Source of the DNA: an uncultured Clostridia bacterium
GTDB taxonomy: Bacteria; Bacillota; Clostridia; RUG12999
NCBI GenBank assembly: GCA_934792465.1
Contig: CAKVOK010000023.1
Location: 1-46,945 of the forward strand
Direction: 5' to 3'
Length of the DNA: 46,945 nt
Shown: positions 1 through 6,911 of the stretch, piece by piece
Layout: every line of letters starts with the position of its first letter
How positions within the stretch are numbered: the stretch's first letter is position 1
The notes under the pieces: model-generated
Database searches by the model: none
What the model saw: the letters and a program-made list of their open reading frames with translations, nothing else
Told to the model about the DNA's origin: nothing
Translations under genes and position numbers: made by a program

Positions 1-322
1 TGCGGACGCAGGTTTCAAGGTAGATTTATTGTTATCGTTTTAATGAATGCAAACTGCTTGCGCAGTGTTGCTTTTATGATAAAATAAAAACGTACAGTTA
101 AACAGCAGAAAGCTAACGCTTTCCTTATAAGGTTGTTTTTATTGCTTTCTGCGACCGCCTACGGTCTTGAAAGAATAAATCTATAAAATAAATATTGCGT
201 CTGCGGACGCAGGTTTCAAGGTAGATTTATTGTTATCGTTTTAATGAATGCAAACTGCTTGCGCAGTGTTGCTTTTATAATAAAATAAAAACGTACAATT
301 AAATAACAGAAAGCTAACGCTT
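1..322. repeat. Tandem palindrome-rich intergenic repeat, period 201 bp
   Basis: Positions 1-121 recur at 202-322 with about four substitutions, giving a 201-bp period; the first copy is probably cut by the window start. The unit holds several perfect short hairpins: 53-66 and 254-267 (stem ACTGC/GCAGT), 153-166 (GACCG/CGGTC), 196-211 (TGCGTC/GACGCA), and a wider pair at 105-113 with 144-152 (GCAGAAAGC/GCTTTCTGC). No open frame with a ribosome binding site was found. This looks like a mobile-derived or structural intergenic repeat rather than a gene. The second copy ends about 28 bases before the next start codon, so it may lie in that gene's leader. Confidence 0.8.
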
Positions 323-350
323 TTTTTTAAATAATGAAAGTGAGAACACT

Positions 351-1343
351 ATGAATACACATTACGAAGATGATTTGGCGGCGGCACTTGCTCAGTCAAA
401 CACCGCAGACGAAATAAAAAATTTGCTTATGGTAATAATGGCAAAACCCGAATACGATGCCATAGAACAGCGTTACGAGGTTTTGAAAATGCTCCAGGAC
501 GGCGCAAGCTACACCGAAATCGTTGCCAAAACAGGCTCGCCCTCTATAATGGTTTCACGTATAGACAGTACAATGGCGCAGAACGAATATCGCCTGAAGC
601 TGAAAAACAAAGAAAAATACGCTTCGTTTGCGGCAGTCTATGACGAACTCATGACAGACGCCGAATATGAAAAGCGTGTCGGATATATTGAAAAAATATT
701 TGAACAGCTGAATATAAAGCCGAAACTCATGCTCGACCTCGCCTGCGGAACCGGAACGGCGACAAAGATTTTCGCCGAAAAAGGCTATGATATGATAGGC
801 GTTGACTTGTCTGTGGATATGCTGGACGCAGCGAAAGAAAAATCCGAGGGACTTAACATACTCTATCTGAACCAGCCCATGGAAGAATTTGAGCTTTACG
901 GCACGGTTGACGCCGTTGTTTGCATACTGGACAGCATAAATTATCTCTTGGATTATGAAAATATCGTCAAGACATTTAAGCTTGTCAAAAACTATCTCAA
1001 CCCCGGCGGAGCATTTATCTTTGATGTAAATACAAGATACAAGCTTGAAAACGTGCTTGCCGGAAACGTTTTTTGCGGCGAAAGCGACAATGCGTATTAC
1101 ACCTGGGAAAACTACTACGACAAAGAAGAAAAAATCTGCGAATTTAAGCTTGAATTTTTCATAAAGAACGGCGAAACCTACGGCAGGCACAGCGAAATCC
1201 ATTACGAAAGAGGATATTCGACCGCAGAGCTGAAAAAGGCTCTGAAAGAATCGGGACTTAATCTCGTCGGAGTTTATGACGATATGAGCTTTGAACCCGA
1301 AAATCGAAAAAGCGAAAGACTTTATTTCGTTTGTACAAACTAA
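351..1343 (+). CDS. TrpR-like (YerC/YecD-type) DNA-binding domain fused to class I SAM-dependent methyltransferase
   Basis: This 330-residue protein has two parts. Residues about 18-85 resemble the YerC/YecD family of TrpR-like helix-turn-helix proteins (segment AIEQRYEVLKMLQDGASYTE followed by a recognition-helix-like SPSIMVSRID). Residues about 88-328 form a class I methyltransferase with the SAM-binding motif DLACGTG at 129-135, an acidic motif II (GVDLS) and a post-motif NPGGAFIFDVNT, similar to the YqeM group. The methyl acceptor cannot be read from sequence. Stand-alone YerC/YecD proteins are about 100 residues long, so the extra 240 residues are a true domain fusion. The RpiR-type gene starts 12 bases downstream, so the two are probably co-transcribed. 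The frame is continuous and the stop is clean. The domain calls are from motif recognition; the methyltransferase is the more certain. Confidence 0.85.
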   Translation: MNTHYEDDLAAALAQSNTADEIKNLLMVIMAKPEYDAIEQRYEVLKMLQDGASYTEIVAKTGSPSIMVSRIDSTMAQNEYRLKLKNKEKYASFAAVYDELMTDAEYEKRVGYIEKIFEQLNIKPKLMLDLACGTGTATKIFAEKGYDMIGVDLSVDMLDAAKEKSEGLNILYLNQPMEEFELYGTVDAVVCILDSINYLLDYENIVKTFKLVKNYLNPGGAFIFDVNTRYKLENVLAGNVFCGESDNAYYTWENYYDKEEKICEFKLEFFIKNGETYGRHSEIHYERGYSTAELKKALKESGLNLVGVYDDMSFEPENRKSERLYFVCTN

Positions 1344-1355
1344 GAGGTGACAGCA

Positions 1356-2210
1356 GTGCAAGACATATTGGCACGTATTAATTCGGAATATTCCTCCCTC
1401 AGCAAGGGACAGAAAAAAATAGCCGATTATATAAAGAAAAATTATGACAAAGCGGCATTCATGACGGCGCAGAAGCTTAGCACCGCCAGCGGCACGAGCG
1501 AATCTACGGTGGTGCGGTTTGCGGCGGTACTCGGATATGAGGGATATCCGCAGTTTCAGCAAAAGCTCCAGGAGATGATTCGCAACAAGCTTACAAGCTT
1601 GCAGCGCATGGAGGTTGCGTTCAGCCGTATCGGCAGCGGCGATATTGTGGAAAACGTGATGAACGGCGACCTGGAAAACATCAAATCCACGATAGACGGC
1701 ATCGACAAGACCGCTTTCGACGGCGCTGTAAACGCACTGATAAAGGCACGGACTATCTACGTCCTCGGAATCAGGACTTCTTCGGCACTTGCCGGATTCC
1801 TTGCGTTTTATCTCAAGCTTATGTTCGACAACGTAAAGCTCATGTCCGCAAGCGGCACAAGCGAAATATATGAAGAAATGCTTCCGCTTTCCGGCGAAGA
1901 CACCATGCTCATCATAAGCTATCCGAGATACTCAAAAAGAGCCGTTTCCGCAGCGGAATATGCCTGCGTAAAAGGGTGCTGCGTTATTGCTCTGACGGAC
2001 TGCGAAGCTTCTCCGATAAACAAATTCGCCACATACAGCCTGACGGCAAAAAGCGAAATGGCATTCTTTGCGGATTCCTTTGCCGCCCCGTTTTCGCTTG
2101 CCGGCGCATTGATAGTCGCACTCGGATTCAAAAAGAAAAATACGCTGTATGATAATCTCGAAAAGCTCGAAAAGCTTTGGGACGAATATCAGGTATATGA
2201 AAAAAATTGA
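1356..2210 (+). CDS. MurR/RpiR-family transcriptional regulator (HTH plus SIS domain)
   Basis: The protein (284 residues) has the N-terminal helix-turn-helix of the RpiR family, with the hallmark SESTVVRFAAVLGYEGYPQF, and a C-terminal SIS sugar-phosphate-binding domain from about residue 100 (GIRTSSALAGF, ISYPRYSKR). The family regulates sugar or sugar-phosphate catabolism in response to a phosphosugar ligand. An in-frame GTG at 1347 would lengthen the protein by three residues but lies within the AGAGGTG ribosome binding site; GTG at 1356 has the proper six-base gap and is chosen. The gene follows the methyltransferase fusion by 12 bases and precedes a short-chain dehydrogenase that has its own promoter and palindromes, so the dehydrogenase is an obvious candidate target. 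That regulatory link is inference. Confidence 0.92.
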   Translation: MQDILARINSEYSSLSKGQKKIADYIKKNYDKAAFMTAQKLSTASGTSESTVVRFAAVLGYEGYPQFQQKLQEMIRNKLTSLQRMEVAFSRIGSGDIVENVMNGDLENIKSTIDGIDKTAFDGAVNALIKARTIYVLGIRTSSALAGFLAFYLKLMFDNVKLMSASGTSEIYEEMLPLSGEDTMLIISYPRYSKRAVSAAEYACVKGCCVIALTDCEASPINKFATYSLTAKSEMAFFADSFAAPFSLAGALIVALGFKKKNTLYDNLEKLEKLWDEYQVYEKN

Positions 2211-2260
2211 AATACATACTTCTTGCGTTAATTATTTAACATACTAAAATATGTATTTTC
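2209..2260. promoter_or_regulatory. Concentric nested palindromes, candidate operator upstream of dehydrogenase gene
   Basis: A perfect palindrome GTTAA-TTAT-TTAAC (2227-2240) sits at the centre of a wider inverted repeat, AAATACATA (2210-2218) with TATGTATTT (2250-2258). The two share nearly the same midpoint. They lie immediately upstream of the -35 box at 2263. No T-run follows, so a terminator is less likely than a regulator-binding site, possibly for the adjacent RpiR-type protein. Confidence 0.5.
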
Positions 2261-2262
2261 AC

Positions 2263-2291
2263 TTGACAATATTTTCGTTTTGGTGTATAAT
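2263..2291 (+). promoter_or_regulatory. Sigma-A promoter of the short-chain dehydrogenase
   Basis: A perfect -35 TTGACA (2263-2268), a 17-bp spacer and a perfect -10 TATAAT (2286-2291) lie 38 bases before the start codon of the dehydrogenase. With both consensus hexamers and ideal spacing, the promoter should be strong unless repressed. Confidence 0.9.
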
Positions 2292-2328
2292 TATTTATGT
2301 AATAAAAGATAAAAGGAGATGTTTTTAA

Positions 2329-3126
2329 ATGATACTTGATACATATAAACTTGACGGCAAAGTTGCTTTTGTAACAGGTGCGTCATACGGTATCGGTTTT
2401 GCGATTGCAACGGCATTTGCGGAAGCAGGCGCAAAAATTGTTTTTAACGATATAAACGAGGAACTCGTTGCAAAAGGCTTGGCTTCGTATAAAGAGGCCG
2501 GAATAGAAGCGAAAGGCTACGTATGCGATGTAACGGACGAAGCCGCAGTAAACGCAACGGTTGCGAAAATCGAAAAAGAAGTCGGTGTTATCGATATTTT
2601 GGTAAACAATGCCGGCATAATCAAACGTATCCCCATGACGGAAATGTCCGCAGAGGATTTCAGACGTGTTATAGATATCGACCTTAACGGTCCTTTCATA
2701 GTTTCAAAAGCTGTAATTCCGTCTATGATAAAAAAAGGTCACGGAAAAATAATCAATATTTGTTCCATGATGAGCGAACTCGGCCGTGAAACCGTTTCCG
2801 CATATGCAGCGGCAAAAGGCGGACTCAAAATGCTCACAAGAAACATAGCTTCGGAATACGGCGAATACAATATCCAGTGTAACGGCATAGGACCGGGATA
2901 CATCGCTACTCCGCAGACAGCACCGCTCCGCGAAAGACAGCCGGACGGCTCACGCCACCCATTTGACAGCTTCATCATAGCTAAAACTCCGGCGGCAAGA
3001 TGGGGTACTGCCGAAGACCTTATGGGTCCTGCCGTATTCCTCGCTTCGGACGCTTCAAACTTCGTGAACGGTCACGTTCTGTATGTTGACGGCGGTATAC
3101 TTGCATACATAGGCAAACAGCCATAA
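2329..3126 (+). CDS. SDR-family oxidoreductase, gluconate 5-dehydrogenase-like
   Basis: This 265-residue classical short-chain dehydrogenase has the cofactor motif TGASYGIG (16-23), the NNAG motif (93-96) and the catalytic set Ser146, Tyr159 and Lys163 (YAAAK). The C-terminal SDASNFVNGHVLYVDGG is typical of the family. Overall wording, including the LNGPFIVSKAVIPSMIKKG segment, is closest to gluconate 5-dehydrogenase (IdnO-type), which interconverts 5-keto-gluconate and gluconate, but a related sugar-acid or 2-deoxy-gluconate reductase cannot be excluded. The start has an AAGGAG box at 2313-2318. The gene is monocistronic, bounded by its own promoter and a terminator at 3146-3170. The neighbouring RpiR regulator fits a sugar-acid role. 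Confidence 0.88.
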   Translation: MILDTYKLDGKVAFVTGASYGIGFAIATAFAEAGAKIVFNDINEELVAKGLASYKEAGIEAKGYVCDVTDEAAVNATVAKIEKEVGVIDILVNNAGIIKRIPMTEMSAEDFRRVIDIDLNGPFIVSKAVIPSMIKKGHGKIINICSMMSELGRETVSAYAAAKGGLKMLTRNIASEYGEYNIQCNGIGPGYIATPQTAPLRERQPDGSRHPFDSFIIAKTPAARWGTAEDLMGPAVFLASDASNFVNGHVLYVDGGILAYIGKQP

Positions 3127-3145
3127 TGAATTAAAATATAAAAAC

Positions 3146-3170
3146 GGATCTCTTCGGAGGTCCTTTTTTT
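3146..3170 (+). terminator. Intrinsic terminator after the dehydrogenase
   Basis: A 7-bp stem GGATCTC/GAGGTCC (one G-U pair) with a TTCG tetraloop is followed directly by seven T residues. It lies 19 bases after the stop codon. Confidence 0.9.
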
Positions 3171-3192
3171 ATTCATATCATACTTTGGGCTG

Positions 3193-3221
3193 ATGACAAA
3201 ATGAAAAATTTGTGATACAAT
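3193..3221 (+). promoter_or_regulatory. Promoter of the secreted repeat protein
   Basis: ATGACA (3193-3198), a 17-bp spacer and TACAAT (3216-3221) form a good sigma-A promoter. The transcript would begin near 3228, just before the GGAGG ribosome binding site at 3240-3244. Confidence 0.7.
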
Positions 3222-3251
3222 CAATATATATTACATTTCGGAGGTATTTCA

Positions 3252-5906
3252 ATGAATTTTTCAAAACGCTTTTTACATACCACGCTTTGTATGATTCTGA
3301 TTTTGATATTTTTATGCCCGACGGCATTGGCTGCACCCAAGCTTGTCCTTGCGGACGGCTCGGCTATCCCGACTATCATGCCGTGCAACAGTACGTATAC
3401 GATAAAAGACAGCGGCTCGACAGACGTTTATTTCAAAAGCAGCGACAAATCAATCGCAACAATCGGAAGAACTTCGGGCAAGCTCACTACGCTTAATCCC
3501 GGTACGGTTACAATATATTCATACAATAAATCGACCGACACTTCAAGGGCGAAACTAACAATATCCGTAAAAAAAAGAGCGGAAACAATCAAGCTGAACT
3601 ACAGCAAAATGTATTTCGCCACAGAATACCAATCGTCATACGGTTCTGATTTTGCACCTGCTCTAATCGCCGAACTCGGCCCGAGCGACACCACCGATGT
3701 TGTAAGATATTTTTCCGACGATTCGGAAATTATCGGAGTCGTTCCCGCTTCCGGAAAAGTACTTCCGAAGAAAAGCGGTTCGGTTGTTATTACCGCATAC
3801 TCGCTGCTACACGCTGCCGGCAAGAAAGAAAACCCCGATAACATTACGGCAACCGCCGAGGCATTCGCCCACGAACACAACTATCAGAGCTATCCGAGAT
3901 GGACAGCTTCGGACAGCTTTTATCATTATACAAAATGTCAAAACGACGGTTGCACCATCGTTGAAGATACGAAACAAAGGCTCTACGGAGAGCATAATTT
4001 TTACAATAACACCTGCCGTACCTGCGGATATGTACGCACCGAAATCGCCGGACATACGCACAGCTGGACATCATACAAATATGATTCGTCACGGCATTGG
4101 CTCGTATGCGAAAACAGCGAATGCGGCGCAACAAAATCGCCTGAAATACACAACTTCGGTTCGGACAACAAATGCAAGGTATGCAAAATAACCCACGAAC
4201 ACAATTCATGGGAAGAAGCCGTTTCCCTGGACGCAAACGCTCACTGGAATTCATGCCAAAGCTGCGACGCAAGAAAGGATATGGGATACCACCGCACCGA
4301 TACGGTGGGAAACTGCCAAACGCAATATTCATGCCTCGACTGCGGTGCGGCATACGCAAAAGGTCCTCATATACCGAGGGGCGACTGGGGCACAAGCGAC
4401 TATAGCCATACAAAACGCTGTGCATTCTGTTCTTCGATGCTCAGCAATGAAAATCATACATGGGTTAAAGACACCGACAACACGATGAAATGCAGCGTAT
4501 GCGAATATACACATACCCATACATGGGGAGAATGGACAGCGGACGCCGGCTGTCACTCCCGCAGCTGCAAAACTCAACTAAGAAATTCCAACGGCAAAAT
4601 AATCGAATTTGAAAACGAAACGTTTGAACACACTTTTGGTACGGACGGCATATGCACGCTTTGTAAATACGAATATTCGCCGGAAATGACAGACGACGTA
4701 TACCAAATAGGCACTCCGCTCGACCTCTCCGGATTTGCACGTCTGGTAAACAGCGGAAAAAGCAATCTGAACGCAATTCTGACAAACGACATAGATTGCA
4801 GCGGAACAACCCTCGTTGTTATAGGAAATTCCGCCAATACGCCGTTCAGCGGAACATTCGACGGCAACGGCAAAGAAATAAAAAATATAAATCTTACGGT
4901 TTCGCACGATAATTTCGGACTTTTCGGCACTGTTTCCGGAGGTACGGTAAAAAATCTTTCCGTAAGCGGAAAAATATCGCTTCCGGGCGAAACCGAATAC
5001 GTAAAAATCGGCGCAGTTGCCGGTGCGGTAAAAAACGGCGCAGTCTTTTCGGGAATTATATCGAGCGTTGATATTTCGGGAAATGCGCCCGCAAAGCACG
5101 TTGGCGGAGTAGTCGGCGGCAGCAGCGGATGGCTTTCCGACTTACTGAAAATCGAAAAATGCATCTATTCCGGCAATATAAACGTGCCGAACGCTTCGGA
5201 CTGCATAGGCGGCATTTTGGGATATGCACAAAATAATGTACGGATAAACGACTGCGGTTCGACAGGGAATGTAACAGCGAAAAGCGGCGGATATACCGGC
5301 GGTATCCTCGGATATGTCAATTCCTCCTCATTCCACTGGCTTACAAACTGTTACGCTGCCGGGAAATCCTCCGGTGCGGCAATAATAGGCGCAGTACAAA
5401 AACCGTCATTAAGTATTGACCTTAATTTCGCACCTGACGGTACAGTGGCATACGGCGGCGAATACGGTTCGACATACCGTGCGATGTATACGGACGATTG
5501 GTTCTCCGGTCATGTCACGTATCAGCTCAACCAAGCAAACTTCGACGGTACGCAGGCATGGTATCAGGACATAGGCAAATCGTACCCGTCGTTCAGCGGA
5601 GGTACCGTATATCTGGTAGGCAACCACGGCGATGAGCTGATATATTCTAACGAAAAGCCGCAAGCTGCCGTAGTAAACAACGGCAAGAATATAATTGTAT
5701 TATTTGCGGATTCCCCGTGCATGCTTGTTGTCGCTCTGTATAAGGACGGCAAGCTTGTCGATACAAAAACCGAAAATATCACCAAAAAGACGTCAATAAC
5801 TCTCGATAAGCTCGGCTTGAATACCGACAACTCGGACATGGTGAAAGCGATGATTTTCAAGGATTTAAACTCTCTTGAGCCGTTGTCTGTGAGTTCATGG
5901 AAATAA
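3252..5906 (+). CDS. Secreted protein with Ig-like, His/Cys-repeat and GLUG-repeat regions
   Basis: The 884-residue product starts with a signal peptide (Lys-Arg, a hydrophobic run to about residue 27, then a likely cut after ALA). Residues about 30-110 look like a bacterial Ig-like (BIG_2) domain (KSIATIGRTSGKLTTLNPGT), perhaps followed by a second to about 195. From about 206 to 475 come five degenerate repeats of roughly 45-60 residues, each with a His-x-His-x-x-W start and paired CxxC or Cys/His motifs ending in a CKVCK- or CRTCG-like turn; they may bind metal. From about 485 to 720 are GLUG-type repeats (GLFGTVSGGTVKNLSVSG, GGILGYAQNN). The C-terminal 100 residues are unassigned. I see no SLH, LPxTG or transmembrane anchor. 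It has its own promoter and a GGAGG site. The function is unknown; a surface or extracellular adhesive role is inference. Confidence 0.8.
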   Translation: MNFSKRFLHTTLCMILILIFLCPTALAAPKLVLADGSAIPTIMPCNSTYTIKDSGSTDVYFKSSDKSIATIGRTSGKLTTLNPGTVTIYSYNKSTDTSRAKLTISVKKRAETIKLNYSKMYFATEYQSSYGSDFAPALIAELGPSDTTDVVRYFSDDSEIIGVVPASGKVLPKKSGSVVITAYSLLHAAGKKENPDNITATAEAFAHEHNYQSYPRWTASDSFYHYTKCQNDGCTIVEDTKQRLYGEHNFYNNTCRTCGYVRTEIAGHTHSWTSYKYDSSRHWLVCENSECGATKSPEIHNFGSDNKCKVCKITHEHNSWEEAVSLDANAHWNSCQSCDARKDMGYHRTDTVGNCQTQYSCLDCGAAYAKGPHIPRGDWGTSDYSHTKRCAFCSSMLSNENHTWVKDTDNTMKCSVCEYTHTHTWGEWTADAGCHSRSCKTQLRNSNGKIIEFENETFEHTFGTDGICTLCKYEYSPEMTDDVYQIGTPLDLSGFARLVNSGKSNLNAILTNDIDCSGTTLVVIGNSANTPFSGTFDGNGKEIKNINLTVSHDNFGLFGTVSGGTVKNLSVSGKISLPGETEYVKIGAVAGAVKNGAVFSGIISSVDISGNAPAKHVGGVVGGSSGWLSDLLKIEKCIYSGNINVPNASDCIGGILGYAQNNVRINDCGSTGNVTAKSGGYTGGILGYVNSSSFHWLTNCYAAGKSSGAAIIGAVQKPSLSIDLNFAPDGTVAYGGEYGSTYRAMYTDDWFSGHVTYQLNQANFDGTQAWYQDIGKSYPSFSGGTVYLVGNHGDELIYSNEKPQAAVVNNGKNIIVLFADSPCMLVVALYKDGKLVDTKTENITKKTSITLDKLGLNTDNSDMVKAMIFKDLNSLEPLSVSSWK

Positions 5907-5911
5907 AATAT

Positions 5912-5949
5912 AGGGTATCTTCAAAATGCGCAGATCGCACAAAGCAATA
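5912..5949. repeat. Short intergenic repeat, related to a copy near 9985-10020
   Basis: The stretch AAAATGCGCAGATCGCAC followed by AAAGCAA matches AAAATGCACAGACCGCAT followed by AAAGCAA near 9991-10015, with about four mismatches over 25 bases. Both lie between convergent genes just after a plus-strand gene. The core TGCG/CGCA can fold as a small hairpin. Confidence 0.5.
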
Positions 5950-6801
5950 TCATTTCAGATTCTTTCGGAATGCCGCCGGACTTATTCCGAAATGGCGCTT
6001 GAAAAGTTCCCTGAAATAGTTCGTATCGAAGATACCCACGGCTTCGGCAATCTCGAATATCTTCTTATCCGTATTCGCCAGCAGACGGCAGGCGTGTTCC
6101 AATCTTGTTTTTTGCAGATATTCGTTAAATCCCATGCCTGTATCCCTGCTGAACATATGGCTTAAATGCGATACTGTATAATGCAGTTCATCCGCAAGCG
6201 CAGAAAGCGAAACATCTTTGCTGTAATTTTTATTTATATAATCCATAATATATATGCTGTGTGATTTATATGACGCACGCACGGACGGAGCGGCAGTTCT
6301 GCGCATCATGTTTATTATTATTTCAATAAGCGCACAGCGCATGAGTTCCAAATACCCCGGTCGCTTTTCGGCAAATTCGCTCATAAGCTTGTCAATCAGC
6401 CCTTTAATCTCTCCCGTATCGTCGTGGAACACGGAGCTGACACATTCCCTGATTCCGCAGTCGAACCGTATCAGATAATTATTCAAAACCGCCGCAAGAC
6501 TGTTGCAGCCGGCAAGCGTATTATCTATAAATTCCGGCAGAAACAGGCAGTTTATGACCTTAATCGGTTTTTCCGATTCATACATATGATACGAATTGTA
6601 ATCGACAATTAAATAATCTCCGGCGGAAACCGTGCTTTGAATACCGTCTCTCGTGTGCGTTGCCGTACCCTCGACAATATACGCAAGCTCCAGAAAATCG
6701 TGTTTATGCAGCTTGCTGTATGTATGTGTATACATATCTATATAAATTGCCTCATTATCTACTATATCTTTACTCATTATATTTTCATTTAATCCGTTCA
6801 C
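5950..6801 (-). CDS. AraC-family transcriptional regulator
   Basis: This 283-residue protein has an N-terminal cupin-like sensory domain (HKHDFLELAYIVEGT, GDYLIVDYNSYHMY) and a C-terminal AraC/XylS double helix-turn-helix over about the last 95 residues (SLSALADELHYTVSHLSHMF; IAEAVGIFDTNYFRELFKRH; GISPAAFR). The frame is open to an ATG at 6825, but the strong GGGAGGT site at 6808-6814 lies inside that extension and is correctly spaced for GTG at 6801, so 6801 is chosen. It is divergent from the GH106-like glycosidase and is probably its sugar-responsive activator. Confidence 0.92.
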   Translation of the reverse strand: MNGLNENIMSKDIVDNEAIYIDMYTHTYSKLHKHDFLELAYIVEGTATHTRDGIQSTVSAGDYLIVDYNSYHMYESEKPIKVINCLFLPEFIDNTLAGCNSLAAVLNNYLIRFDCGIRECVSSVFHDDTGEIKGLIDKLMSEFAEKRPGYLELMRCALIEIIINMMRRTAAPSVRASYKSHSIYIMDYINKNYSKDVSLSALADELHYTVSHLSHMFSRDTGMGFNEYLQKTRLEHACRLLANTDKKIFEIAEAVGIFDTNYFRELFKRHFGISPAAFRKNLK

Positions 6802-6847
6802 AAATCCACCTCCCAAAAATACCATGGAAATAATAAAAAAATACTGC

Positions 6848-6876
6848 TTTATTATATTTTACACCTATGCTATAAT
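6848..6876 (+). promoter_or_regulatory. Possible promoter of the GH106-like gene
   Basis: A perfect -10 TATAAT (6871-6876) has only a poor -35 (TTTATT, 6848-6853) 17 bp upstream. A weak -35 suits an activator-dependent promoter, consistent with the divergent AraC gene. Confidence 0.5.
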
Positions 6877-6911
6877 AATGTCAAGAAATATTTTTTGAGG
6901 AGGGCGAAAAT

